From positions 1-41,951 of the forward strand of contig CALFWR010000129.1 of NCBI GenBank assembly GCA_937928555.1: a stretch of DNA of 41,951 nucleotides, given 5' to 3'. Shown here piece after piece: positions 32,190 to 40,830 of the stretch. Positions within the stretch are counted from its first letter, which is position 1, and every line of letters begins with the position of its first letter. Source of the stretch: an uncultured Pirellulaceae bacterium (GTDB taxonomy: Bacteria > Planctomycetota > Planctomycetia > Pirellulales > Pirellulaceae). The notes beneath the pieces are model-generated. The model ran no database searches, was not told where the DNA came from, and saw nothing but the letters and a program-made list of their open reading frames with translations. The translations under genes were made by a program, and so were the position numbers.

Positions 32190-33248
32190 ATGTCCAAAAC
32201 ATTTGATCCCACTGACAAGACCGTTCTGATTACCGGTGGTACCGGCTCGTTTGGTAAAACGATGGTTATGCACCTGCTGAAAAAGGGATTTTCACAAATC
32301 CGAATTTTCAGCCGCGACGAATGGAAGCAGGAAGACTTGCGAGTGCGAATGGCAGAACCGCGTTTGAAGTTTTACATTGGCGACGTTCGCAGTCGTCCGA
32401 GCGTTGACGCGGCAATGGAAGGTGTCGATCTTGTTTTTCATGCTGCAGCTCTCAAACAGGTTCCGTCTTGCGAATTTTTCCCGATGCAGGCAGTCGAAAC
32501 CAACATCATCGGTAGCAACAACGTGATCGAATCAGCAGTTGCCCATGGTGTGGAATGCCTTGTTGTTCTCGGGACCGATAAAGCAGTCTATCCTGTCAAC
32601 GCGATGGGAATGACCAAAGCCGTTATGGAAAAAGTGGCTCAGTCGGTAGCCCGCCGGTTGGGAGAAAGTGAAAATGGCGGCACGCGAGTCTGTTCGGTCC
32701 GCTACGGAAACGTGATGTATTCTCGCGGGTCTGTGATCCCATTGTTTGTAAGGCAGATCCGGGAAGGCAACCCCATTACCGTCACGTCCAAAGAGATGTC
32801 ACGATTCATGATGCCGTTGAGTGATTCGGTGCGACTGGTTGAGTTTGCGTTTCAAAATGCGCGACAGGGTGACATTTTCGTCAAAAAAGCAGCTGCCTGC
32901 ACAATCGGAATGCTGGCTCAGGCGATCAAGGAACTATTCAAGTCCGATGTGCCAATCAACACGATTGGGATTCGCCACGGTGAGAAAATGTTCGAAGCCC
33001 TGGCAAGCTGCGCTGAAGTTCAGAGGTCCGAGGATATGGGTGATTTTCTCAGAATTCCGATGGACGAGCGAGATCTGAACTATAGTAGATTTTTCACCGA
33101 AGGCGACGACAACGACGGACAGTTTCAGGACTACGACTCGCATACCACTAGGCAATTAGGCATGGATGAAGTGAAAGAATTACTGCTGCAATTGCCGGAA
33201 ATTCAGCAAGATTTGATAGATGCTGGCATCACGCCCGCTGCGAAATAA
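32190..33248 (+). CDS. fnlA: FnlA/WbjB-type UDP-GlcNAc 4,6-dehydratase/5-epimerase
   Basis: A 352-residue extended SDR without membrane segments. Motifs are TGGTGSFGKTM (NAD binding), FHAAALKQVPSCEFFPMQAV, and the active-site stretch GTDKAVYPVNAMGMTKAVMEK with Met at the Tyr position. IGIRHGEKMFE and MGDFLRIPMDERDLNYSRF are typical of the WbjB group. It converts UDP-GlcNAc to UDP-2-acetamido-2,6-dideoxy-L-arabino-4-hexulose by C4,C6 dehydration and C5 epimerisation. Start at MSKTFDP. It begins a second sub-block of the locus (dehydratase, reductase, aminotransferase, 2-epimerase). Confidence 0.88.
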   Translation: MSKTFDPTDKTVLITGGTGSFGKTMVMHLLKKGFSQIRIFSRDEWKQEDLRVRMAEPRLKFYIGDVRSRPSVDAAMEGVDLVFHAAALKQVPSCEFFPMQAVETNIIGSNNVIESAVAHGVECLVVLGTDKAVYPVNAMGMTKAVMEKVAQSVARRLGESENGGTRVCSVRYGNVMYSRGSVIPLFVRQIREGNPITVTSKEMSRFMMPLSDSVRLVEFAFQNARQGDIFVKKAAACTIGMLAQAIKELFKSDVPINTIGIRHGEKMFEALASCAEVQRSEDMGDFLRIPMDERDLNYSRFFTEGDDNDGQFQDYDSHTTRQLGMDEVKELLLQLPEIQQDLIDAGITPAAK

Positions 33249-33299
33249 CACCTTTCGGTTTTTCTCACCTCTTCGTTCTCTCCTACTGTTAAACCTCCC

Positions 33300-34166
33300 A
33301 TGAAAATCGTGGTTTTGGGTGCGTCTGGACTTATCGGACACAAACTGTTTCAGATCATCGGTGCTTCGGAGCACGAGTCTGTTGGACTTGTTCATGGATC
33401 CAAAACGCGGTTCAGCGAACATTCTTTTCTGCAATCACCTGCGATTGAAGATGGGCTCGATGTGCTGGATTTCGACCGTCTGACATCTGATCTGGAACGT
33501 TTGCAACCTGACGTTGTGCTTAATTGCGTCGGCATTACAAAACGCAAGCCGGAAGTGAGCGTGCCTCTGTTGGCCATTGGAGTCAATTCCATGTTCCCAC
33601 ACAGGTTGGCAGAACTTGCCGGTGAGCGCAACTTTCGCGTGATCCATTTTAGTACGGATTGCGTTTTCAATGGCCTACTGGGCAATTACAACGAGCAAAG
33701 TGTGACGACGGGCGAAGATGCCTACGGCCAGACGAAGGCGCTTGGTGAAATTCGGTATCCACATACGTTGACGATTCGGTCATCGTTTATCGGCAGAGAG
33801 CTGGCTGGGCGTACCGAGTTGCTCGAATGGTTGATCGGTCAAAACGGAAAAACGATCAAGGGCTTTACGAAAGCAATGTACTCCGGTGTTTCGACACACT
33901 GCATGTCGCGGGTTGTTCTGGATATCATCGAAAACCATCCGCAGATCTCTCACCTGCACCAGCTTTCAACTGTCGAGCCGATTTCCAAATACGACTTGCT
34001 TTGCCTTGCCAGAGACGCATTCAACTTGGACATCGAAATCATTCCCGACGACAGTTTTGAGATCAAGCCTACTCTTGACGGCTCAAAACTTCGCGGCGCC
34101 ATGGATGTCAAAGTCCCTGGCTGGGAAGAAATGATGGCGGAAATTGCCGCAGATCCCACCTACTAG
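33300..34166 (+). CDS. RmlD-like UDP-4-keto-sugar reductase (WbvR-like)
   Basis: A 288-residue RmlD-family reductase with GASGLIGHKLF at the N-terminus, NCVGITKRKP, FSTDCVFNGLLGNYNE and AYGQTKALGEI (the Y-x-x-x-K pair). It lacks the C-terminal cupin domain of WbjC/FnlB (about 370 residues). It is therefore more like WbvR of the UDP-L-QuiNAc pathway than like the L-FucNAc enzyme. The expected reaction is 4-keto reduction of the FnlA-type product. It follows fnlA by 51 bp and precedes the aminotransferase by 15 bp. Confidence 0.78.
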   Translation: MKIVVLGASGLIGHKLFQIIGASEHESVGLVHGSKTRFSEHSFLQSPAIEDGLDVLDFDRLTSDLERLQPDVVLNCVGITKRKPEVSVPLLAIGVNSMFPHRLAELAGERNFRVIHFSTDCVFNGLLGNYNEQSVTTGEDAYGQTKALGEIRYPHTLTIRSSFIGRELAGRTELLEWLIGQNGKTIKGFTKAMYSGVSTHCMSRVVLDIIENHPQISHLHQLSTVEPISKYDLLCLARDAFNLDIEIIPDDSFEIKPTLDGSKLRGAMDVKVPGWEEMMAEIAADPTY

Positions 34167-34181
34167 CGTTACTAGGAAAAC

Positions 34182-35264
34182 ATGAAAGTTCCTCAATTCA
34201 AATCTTACGTCGACAAAACGGACTACGCCCATCTCGAAGCAGTCTTTGAGAACAATTACATCGCTGAAGGCCCGTTTGCTCGCGAGTTTTCTGACAAGCT
34301 GTTGGAAATAATCGGTTCTCCCTACGGCGTGTTCGCCAGCAATGGAACCGTCGCCCTGTATTTGGCGATGCGTGCCCTTGAGCTTGGTCCCGGCGATGAT
34401 GTCTTTGTCCAGAACTCAACATTTATCGCGTCGGCCAATGGCGTGGAGATGGCAGGTGCCAACCCTGTGTTTGTTGATGTCGTCCGATATGACGACCTTT
34501 CGATTGACCTTAACAAGGTACACCTGACAGACAAAAGCAAAGCGATGGTGATCGCGCCGCTGTTCGGAACGGCCTACTCCAACATTGCCGAAGTGCAGCA
34601 GTTTTGCCGCGACAACAATCTGTTCCTGATTGAAGACGCCGCGCAGGCACTTGCCATTACAGACGGCGTGAACCATTGCGGCACGTTTGGAGATGTGGCG
34701 ACGTTTTCTTTCTACGCTGACAAAACGATCACAACCGCAGAAGGTGGATACGTTGTGACGCGACACGAGGATGTCTATGAGAGGATGCGTTTTTTGCGCA
34801 ATCAGGGACGCAAGCAAAGCGGAACATTTTTGCATCCGGAAATTGGATACAACTTTCGGATCACCGACATGCAGGCCGCCCTTGGGCTTTCCCAGTTGAA
34901 AAAACTGGACACGATTAAACGCGAGAAAGCCAAAATCTACGACCTGTACTACAAGCATCTTGGCGGGCACGTCGAGTTTCTGAGGCTGGCCGACGGGTTT
35001 AACCACATTCCGTTTCGAGTTGTCGTTTTCGTTGACAGCGCTGAAAAGAGCGCGCAATACATGGCGGAAAAGGAAATTGAACCCCGTTCTGTTTTCTATC
35101 CTTTGCATAGACAACCGTGCTATCAGCATCTTGGTTATGGCGACGAGTCGTTTGAGCAATCGATTGCCTGTTACGAGAAAGGTATTTGCTTGCCTACCTG
35201 GATTGGGCTGACTGAAGAGCACATTGAGCATGTCTCCAATGCGCTGCTGGAATCGATTTCCTAG
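34182..35264 (+). CDS. second DegT/DnrJ/EryC1 aminotransferase
   Basis: A 360-residue PLP-dependent sugar aminotransferase. It has NYIAEGPFAREF, SNGTVALYLAMRALELGPGDDV, EDAAQAL, and the PLP-lysine in FYADKTITTAEGG, the pattern of perosamine/4-amino-4-deoxysugar transaminases. It is not the PglE homologue, which is at 28307. It may aminate a second 4-keto sugar, for instance the FnlA-type product, diverting part of the flux to a 4-amino sugar. The stop TAG lies in CTAG, which is also the duplicated target of the fold-back element that follows; the empty site gives the same stop. Confidence 0.87.
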   Translation: MKVPQFKSYVDKTDYAHLEAVFENNYIAEGPFAREFSDKLLEIIGSPYGVFASNGTVALYLAMRALELGPGDDVFVQNSTFIASANGVEMAGANPVFVDVVRYDDLSIDLNKVHLTDKSKAMVIAPLFGTAYSNIAEVQQFCRDNNLFLIEDAAQALAITDGVNHCGTFGDVATFSFYADKTITTAEGGYVVTRHEDVYERMRFLRNQGRKQSGTFLHPEIGYNFRITDMQAALGLSQLKKLDTIKREKAKIYDLYYKHLGGHVEFLRLADGFNHIPFRVVVFVDSAEKSAQYMAEKEIEPRSVFYPLHRQPCYQHLGYGDESFEQSIACYEKGICLPTWIGLTEEHIEHVSNALLESIS

Positions 35265-35394
35265 TGGTCTGTCAGCATTAAAAATTAGGATTGTTCAGAT
35301 CAGCCGTTTGGGCGTTAGCCCCGGTTTTTCGTTTCGGAACCGTGGCTATCGCCAAAACGGCTAACCCTAAAATCCAATGCTGACACTCCACTAG
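35261..35394. mobile_element. fold-back/MITE-like element flanked by CTAG
   Basis: Between two CTAG tetranucleotides (35261-35264 and 35391-35394) lies a 126-bp near-palindrome. Its ends are TGGTCTGTCAGCATT and AATGCTGACACTCCA (13 of 15 paired). The inner arms (CCGTTTGGGCGTTAGCC against GGCTATCGCCAAAACGG) also pair, closing on GGTT...AACC. CTAG fits the YTAR target of IS5-type elements, so it may be a non-autonomous relative of one. It separates the aminotransferase from the 2-epimerase. A small CTGTTTT-TG-AAAACAG hairpin follows at 35425-35440. Confidence 0.75.
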
Positions 35395-35482
35395 CCGCCT
35401 GAGCAATTTAAAGCATTGAGTGGCCTGTTTTTGAAAACAGCGCATTCACCTAGAACACTTCGAAAGATCTGGAATCAATCAC

Positions 35483-36610
35483 ATGAAAGTTTTGACCCTT
35501 GTTGGAACCCGTCCCGAAATCATCAAACTCAGCCGGGTAATGGCGGAAGTTGAAAAGTACTGTGAACATGTTCTGGTGCATACGGGCCAAAATTATGACT
35601 ACGAGTTGAACGAGATTTTCTTTGAAGACCTTGGCGTCAAGAAACCCGACTACTTTCTGGAAGTCGTGGGGAAATCGGTCGCACACACGATCGGGAACGT
35701 TATCGCCAAAGCGGACGATGTGTTTGAGAAAGAGCAGCCTGACGCGGTTCTTCTTTATGGCGACACCAACAGTTGCCTTGCGGTGATCGCTGCGAAACGT
35801 CGGAAAATTCCGGTGTTTCATTTCGAAGCGGGAAACCGGTGCTTTGATCAGCGCGTCCCGGAAGAGCTTAATCGAAAAGTTCTTGACCACCTGAGCGACA
35901 TCAATATGCCGTTAACCGAACACGCTCGGCGATATTTGATCGCCGAAGGAATCGATCCTGCGAGAGTGATCAAGACCGGTTCTCCGATGAAAGAGATTCT
36001 TGAACACAACATGGAGGGGATTAAGAATTCAGATGTTCTTGAAAAGTTGAACCTGACCAAGGGTCAGTACTTTATTGTTAGCGCGCATCGGGAAGAGAAC
36101 GTGGATTCTGAGCAGAACTTCAACGACCTGCTTGATTCGCTAAATAGTATTGCAGAGAAATACCAGTATCCGGTGATTGTCGCTACTCACCCGCGAACGT
36201 TGAAACGGTTAAAGGAACTTGGTCGCGATGACAAAAATCCACTGGTGCAGTTTTTGAAGCCAATGGGTTTCTTTGACTATGTGAAAATGCAGTTGGATTC
36301 ATGTTGCGTCATTTCTGACAGCGGCACGATCACCGAAGAGTCTTCGATCCTCAACTTCCCCGCGATCACAATTCGGCAGGCACACGAGCGGCCTGAGGGA
36401 ATGGATGAGGGCACGTTGATCATGACGGGTCTCAAAAGCGAAGCGATTCTGCGTTCCATTGATGTTGTTACGACTCAGTCGAAGGAAGCGGCTCGGGCGT
36501 TCAAGACCGTTGCTGACTACGATGTGGACAACTTTTCGAAGAAAGTGCTTCGGATTATTCTTAGCTATACCGACTATGTTAATCGCACCGTTTGGAAAAA
36601 GACTCTGTAG
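35483..36610 (+). CDS. WecB/FnlC-type UDP-HexNAc 2-epimerase
   Basis: A 375-residue GT-B-fold epimerase. It has VGTRPEIIKLSRVM, HTGQNYDYELNEIFF, LYGDTNSCLAVIAAKRRKIPVFHFEAGNR, RVPEELNRKVLDHLSD, SAHREENVDSEQNF and ISDSGTITEESSILNFPAI. The H-F-E-A-G-N-R-C-F-D-x-R-V-P-E-E-x-N-R-K-x-x-D stretch is closer to FnlC/WbjD than to classical WecB. It would invert C2 of the reduced L-sugar nucleotide to UDP-L-FucNAc or UDP-L-QuiNAc. It is the last gene of the plus-strand locus and converges with moaE. Confidence 0.88.
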   Translation: MKVLTLVGTRPEIIKLSRVMAEVEKYCEHVLVHTGQNYDYELNEIFFEDLGVKKPDYFLEVVGKSVAHTIGNVIAKADDVFEKEQPDAVLLYGDTNSCLAVIAAKRRKIPVFHFEAGNRCFDQRVPEELNRKVLDHLSDINMPLTEHARRYLIAEGIDPARVIKTGSPMKEILEHNMEGIKNSDVLEKLNLTKGQYFIVSAHREENVDSEQNFNDLLDSLNSIAEKYQYPVIVATHPRTLKRLKELGRDDKNPLVQFLKPMGFFDYVKMQLDSCCVISDSGTITEESSILNFPAITIRQAHERPEGMDEGTLIMTGLKSEAILRSIDVVTTQSKEAARAFKTVADYDVDNFSKKVLRIILSYTDYVNRTVWKKTL

Positions 36611-36709
36611 CGGGTAACGTAACGTGGTTGTGGCTGTCAGCGATTCCGCGGCGATCATTTATTTTGAACGTGCTGAGTACTGAATGCGGAATGCTCCCAT
36701 GGAAACTGG

Positions 36710-37120
36710 CTACTCGGGATGCACCCATTCGGTTTCTCCGTCGGCCCACTGCTCTTTTTTCCAAATCGGAACCTTCTTTTTGAGCGTGTCCATGATCCAC
36801 TGGGCGGCCTCAAAGGCGTCTTTGCGGTGCGGCGACGCGACTCCAACGGCGATGCTCGCTTCGCCGATGTCGACAACGCCGATGCGGTGAACGATGGCGC
36901 AGGCTTGCAGCGGCCAGCGCGATGTGGCCTGGTCCCGAAGTTTCTCCAGTTCGGCAATCGCCATCGGCTGGTAACAATCGTACTCCAGTCGTAGCGTCGT
37001 GCGGTCGCCGGTGGTGCGGCGCGTGGTGCCGGTGAAGACAACCTGGGCGCCGCAGTCGGCGTTCGCAAGGCTGCGGTGGACCGAGGCGATGTCGATTGCG
37101 TTGTCGGTGATCTCAATCAT
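36710..37120 (-). CDS. moaE: molybdopterin synthase catalytic subunit MoaE
   Basis: A 136-residue protein with VVFTGTTRRT near residue 30, RLEYDCYQPMAIAEL, HRIGVVDIGEASIAVGVASPHRKDAFEAA and the C-terminal VPIWKKEQW...WVHP holding the active-site lysine. It joins with MoaD to convert precursor Z to molybdopterin. The start ATG at 37120 gives the standard length; the frame is open far upstream without family sequence. It follows moaD by 35 bp. No moaA or moaC is nearby. Confidence 0.93.
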   Translation of the reverse strand: MIEITDNAIDIASVHRSLANADCGAQVVFTGTTRRTTGDRTTLRLEYDCYQPMAIAELEKLRDQATSRWPLQACAIVHRIGVVDIGEASIAVGVASPHRKDAFEAAQWIMDTLKKKVPIWKKEQWADGETEWVHPE

Positions 37121-37155
37121 GATTGAACGTAGGCAAGGTCTGCGAGCACAGGCTG

Positions 37156-37401
37156 CTAGCCGCCGCTGACTGGCGGAATCAAGGCGATTTCCGCTCCCGA
37201 CGGGATGACGTCGGTGTCGATGGCGTACTGGTGCTGAACGGAAAAACTGGAACGTGAAACCAGTGCCGCCAGATCGGGGAACTGTTGAGCAACCGCGTGG
37301 CGAAGTTCGCCAACGGTAGACTCGTTTTTCATTTCGATCGAAACGCTGTCTGCGTCGGCGATCTGACGCGCTTGGGCGAAAAGCAATACTTTGACCTGCA
37401 C
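37156..37401 (-). CDS. moaD: molybdopterin synthase sulfur carrier subunit MoaD
   Basis: An 81-residue ubiquitin-like protein ending in PPVSGG, the C-terminal Gly-Gly that is thiocarboxylated. It begins QVKVLLFAQARQIADAD after a GTG at 37401, which gives exactly the usual MoaD length. An ATG at 37464 would add 21 residues unlike the family. It lies between the YdiJ-like gene (about 90 bp upstream) and moaE in one minus-strand run. Confidence 0.9.
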   Translation of the reverse strand: MQVKVLLFAQARQIADADSVSIEMKNESTVGELRHAVAQQFPDLAALVSRSSFSVQHQYAIDTDVIPSGAEIALIPPVSGG

Positions 37402-37494
37402 GTGAATGCTCGGGGAAAATCGGTGTGGAGTTGGAAGCTTCGATCGGGCGTCGTGAAAAGTCAAGCCGAAAATCTGATCCGTGACAAACCCGTG

Positions 37495-40400
37495 TCACGA
37501 CACAACGAGTTCTTCGCTTCGTCGTTGCAGCAAATCCTGTAGCTCGGGCATGTTTCCGTATGCCAGAGCGAGGATTTTGATCGGATGAACGGTGGCTTTG
37601 AAAGTCCCCTGTTCCATCTGCATCTTGCAGGAGCTGCACTCGGTGGTGCCGGCAACAATTTGGGTTTGCCGCACTGACTGAATCAGGCCCAGTCCGATGC
37701 GCAGCGACCGGCGATAGTTGCGTCGCTTCAGCCCAAACGTTCCCGCCATTCCACTGCAGCCTTTGTCGAGCAATTCGACCTGAAGACCCGGAATCAGGTC
37801 CAGCAATCCAATCGCCGGGATGTCCTGCGCGCTGCCCGTTTTAAGCAGGGCGCGTTGGTGGCAGGGAAGGTGGTATCCTACGAGCGCGTTGATGGGATTA
37901 AAGTCCAACGCAAGTTCGCCGCAGCGATGAAGTTCACTCAGGTACGAGCAGGCGTCGGTCGTGTTTTCTGCGACACGCTGGGCGTCATCGTCATCGATCA
38001 GCGAAAGGTATTCGTGTTTGATCGCCAGTGCAGCCGAAGGCTCCGTCGTGACGACCTGATAGCCCTGCCGGACCCAGTCGACGAGCATTTCGACATTGCG
38101 TTCGGCAATCTTTTTCGCCTGCCCGATGGCTCCTTCGGAAATCATGGACATTCCCGAAACTCCTTGATTGGGCGGGACAAAGACTTCCACGTTGTTGTGG
38201 TTGAGGACTTCCACGAACGCTCTGCCGAGTTCTGGGTCGTTCCAGTTGACCCACGCGTCGACAAAGTAAACGACCTTGCGGGACTGCTGCCGTGAAGGCC
38301 GTGTCAGTTGATTTCGTGCCGCCCAACGAGTGAACGTGCGAGACGAAAATCTGGGAAGCTTTCGGCCCTGGGCGATTCCAAATCCGCGGTCAAGCAACCA
38401 TCGCCAAAACGGACTGGTGATCATCCAGTTGATCACGCCGGGGAAATTTCCGGCGATCGAATAAAGCCAATCCAGTCGCGTGAGCAACCAGTCGGAAACG
38501 CGCAAGCCGTTGGTGGCATAGTACTGTGCTTTGGCTTCGACCATGAGCTTGGGAATGTCAACCGAGGCGGGGCATTCGAAGCGACATTGGTGGCAGTTGA
38601 AACAGAGTTCGGCGATCTCGCGGAATTCGTCTTTCTCCATGGCTTCCGGGGGCAGGCTTCCGCCAACAACGCCGCGGACAAGATTGGCTTTCGCTCGCGG
38701 AGACGCTTCTTCGGTTTGCGTCACGCGAAAGACCGGGCACATCCGTTCGTTCGGTGACTGAGACCGGCACCGACCGCAGCCATTGCAGCTTCTGGCAGCA
38801 AGGCCCAGCTGGGTTGCCGACCACTGGAGTTGGGGCTGGATGACAGGAAGTGATCGGCGCGTGACCGACTGGGCGTCGGGATTCTTTTTGCTTCTCAGCC
38901 AACGGCGTGGCGTTTTTGGCGAAACGGACTCGTCGTTTTCTTCTGCTGGCGGCGGGTCTTCTGCCTGAAACGTACGCAGGTTGTCTGTCAGGTCGGAGTA
39001 GGGCAGACCGACGATCTTTCCCGGATTGAGAACATTGTGCGGGTCAAAGATGCTTTTGACTTCAGAAAAGACAGGATGCAGTTTGCCGTACTGTGAACGC
39101 AGGAACCACGTTCGCCCCAGCCCATCGCCCTGGCTCCCGCTGATCGAGCCGTTCATTTCGAGCGTCAAACCAAAGACAGCTTTTGCCAGTGGCTTCATTC
39201 TGGCGATGTCTTTTTCGTCGGCAAGGTTCAGGAAGGGTCGAATGTGAACCATCCCCTGGGGCGTGTGAGAAAAGATCGACGCGGTGATGTCGTGTTCGTT
39301 GAAGACATCGTGGAGTCGTTTGAAAAACTCGGGCAGCCTCTCGGGGGCGACGGCGATGTCTTCGATGAACGGCACGGCACGCCGAAGTCCACGCAGGCGG
39401 TAGAGCGAAGGTACAACGCGGCGAACGAGGTGCCAGTAAAAGTCCCGTTCTTGCTGTTGGGTGGTGACGCGGACTTCAAAGGCCAACTTTTTTCGGCGCT
39501 GGATGCGTCTTTGGACGAGGTCAAGTTTCTCTCGAAGCGAAGAATCGTCTTTGGCTGAAAATTCGACCAGCAGCATTGCTTCTGCGTCGCCGGGAATCAG
39601 CCGCCGGTAGCCAGCGTCGGTCTCGCGGGCCATCGTGAGTAGCCGTCGATCAACAAGATCACACGCCGATGCACTTAGCGACCCGATTTCAACAGAAGCC
39701 ATTGCAGCGGATTGAAGCGAGTGAAAAAACAGCAGGGCCACGCCGCGGTGTTTGGGTATTGGATCGGTCCGGACGAGGGCTTCGGTGATGATACCAAGGG
39801 TGCCTTCGCTGCCGACAAGGATCCGCGTCAGGTCGGCTTTGCCCTGCTGGTTAACGCTCTGCAAATGGTAGCCTGCCTGGTTGAGTTTTGTGTCAGGAGT
39901 CGATTTGGCAATCAGTTCGGCATTGTCATTGACGGTGCGGAACAATCGCTGATGGAGCTCAATGTTGCGATCGGATTCGGCTTCGGCCATCTCTGCCGAA
40001 TCCGCCCAGGGCTTGTTGGCGACTGAGTCAAGCTTGATCACCGATCCGTCGGCCATCACGATCTGAAGCTGGACGACTTTGTCGCGCGGCGTGCCGGATT
40101 CGATCCAATGGCTTCCCGTTCGGTTCATTGAAAGGGCTCCGCCAATCGACGTGACCGAGCGGGTCGCCGGGTCCGGGGAGAAAAAGCGACGGTGGGGCAG
40201 CAGCACGCGGTTGAGTTCTCGGATTGAAACACCAGGCTGGACACGGACTGTCTCTCGATTCACAGAAAGAATCTGCCGCATGCCCAACGAAAAGTCCAAC
40301 ACGATTCCGTTGCCGATCGCCGCGCCGACGACATTGCTTCCCGACCCACGTGGAATCACGGCGTGTTGGTTTTCAGCCGCGTACTTGACGACCGTGACGA

Positions 40401-40557
40401 CGTCTTCGGTGGAGACAGGCCGGACGACGGCAAGTGGCTTGATCTCGTAGAGGCTCGCGTCGGAGGCAAACATTTGCAGAAACAGATCGTCACAACGAAT
40501 CTCACCACCGACCGAGCCGCTGAGGTCTGCAAGAATTCGTGCTCGATCGGGATCCAT
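37495..40557 (-). CDS. ydiJ: YdiJ-type FAD/Fe-S D-2-hydroxyglutarate dehydrogenase
   Basis: A 1020-residue fusion with an FAD_binding_4 domain at the N-terminus (PRGSGSNVVGAAIG at about residue 70; VGSEGTLGIITEAL at about 248), an FAD-oxidase C domain to about residue 520, then two Fe-S motifs (CNGCGRC at about 590, CFNCHQC...CP at about 646) and cysteine-rich CCG segments (GYHLPCH, LLDKGCSGMAGTFGL, TTECSSCKMQMEQGT). The domain order and size match E. coli YdiJ, which oxidises D-2-hydroxyglutarate to 2-oxoglutarate. The neighbouring upstream gene makes that substrate (40831-41951). No good ribosome site precedes the ATG, which directly abuts a tandem hairpin repeat. Confidence 0.88.
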   Translation of the reverse strand: MDPDRARILADLSGSVGGEIRCDDLFLQMFASDASLYEIKPLAVVRPVSTEDVVTVVKYAAENQHAVIPRGSGSNVVGAAIGNGIVLDFSLGMRQILSVNRETVRVQPGVSIRELNRVLLPHRRFFSPDPATRSVTSIGGALSMNRTGSHWIESGTPRDKVVQLQIVMADGSVIKLDSVANKPWADSAEMAEAESDRNIELHQRLFRTVNDNAELIAKSTPDTKLNQAGYHLQSVNQQGKADLTRILVGSEGTLGIITEALVRTDPIPKHRGVALLFFHSLQSAAMASVEIGSLSASACDLVDRRLLTMARETDAGYRRLIPGDAEAMLLVEFSAKDDSSLREKLDLVQRRIQRRKKLAFEVRVTTQQQERDFYWHLVRRVVPSLYRLRGLRRAVPFIEDIAVAPERLPEFFKRLHDVFNEHDITASIFSHTPQGMVHIRPFLNLADEKDIARMKPLAKAVFGLTLEMNGSISGSQGDGLGRTWFLRSQYGKLHPVFSEVKSIFDPHNVLNPGKIVGLPYSDLTDNLRTFQAEDPPPAEENDESVSPKTPRRWLRSKKNPDAQSVTRRSLPVIQPQLQWSATQLGLAARSCNGCGRCRSQSPNERMCPVFRVTQTEEASPRAKANLVRGVVGGSLPPEAMEKDEFREIAELCFNCHQCRFECPASVDIPKLMVEAKAQYYATNGLRVSDWLLTRLDWLYSIAGNFPGVINWMITSPFWRWLLDRGFGIAQGRKLPRFSSRTFTRWAARNQLTRPSRQQSRKVVYFVDAWVNWNDPELGRAFVEVLNHNNVEVFVPPNQGVSGMSMISEGAIGQAKKIAERNVEMLVDWVRQGYQVVTTEPSAALAIKHEYLSLIDDDDAQRVAENTTDACSYLSELHRCGELALDFNPINALVGYHLPCHQRALLKTGSAQDIPAIGLLDLIPGLQVELLDKGCSGMAGTFGLKRRNYRRSLRIGLGLIQSVRQTQIVAGTTECSSCKMQMEQGTFKATVHPIKILALAYGNMPELQDLLQRRSEELVVS

Positions 40558-40689
40558 AAGGTAGTAGGCACACTCCGTGTACCGTTGAATAAGGTAGTAG
40601 GCACACTCCGTGTGCCGTTGAATAAAGTAGTAGGCACACTCCGTGTGCCGTTGAGTAAGGTGGCAGACACGCGACGTGCGCCGTCAAAT
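40558..40689. repeat. four 33-bp tandem repeats, each with a hairpin
   Basis: The unit is AAGGTAGTAGGCACACTCCG followed by TGTGCCGTTGAAT. Three near-perfect copies are at 40558-40590, 40591-40623 and 40624-40656, and a fourth, diverged copy at 40657-40689. Each unit holds the perfect palindrome GGCACAC-TCC-GTGTGCC. The array starts at the base next to the ATG of the ydiJ-like gene, on the transcript between the hglS- and ydiJ-like genes. Frames through it are open in several phases because the unit is 11 codons, which is not evidence of coding. The rest of 40690-40830 holds no gene. Confidence 0.9.
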
Positions 40690-40830
40690 TAAATCTCCGG
40701 CACTCTGAACGCCGTTTTGGTTGCCAAACAAATGGGCCGCGTTTTGTCCGTCCCGAACCGCAGCGAGCGCCAACGGCTGATTAGCCGGATCGTCGTTTCC
40801 CTAAAGCCGGACTGAGCTCTCTGCTGCCCA

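Noticed and set aside
32190-35264. PseB/PseC pair of the pseudaminic acid pathway
   Set aside because: The dehydratase has the VYPVNAMGMTK active site and C-terminal MGDFLRIPMDERDLNY of the FnlA/WbjB group, and PseH, PseG and PseI homologues are absent.
40558-40689. CRISPR array
   Set aside because: The 33-bp units are directly adjacent with no spacers, and no cas genes are present.
40356-40692. Repetitive open frames over the 33-bp tandem array, reading NGTRSVPTTLF or VVGTLRVPLNK units
   Set aside because: A 33-bp unit without stops leaves several frames open on both strands. The frames run into antisense of the ydiJ-like gene and have no start or ribosome site.
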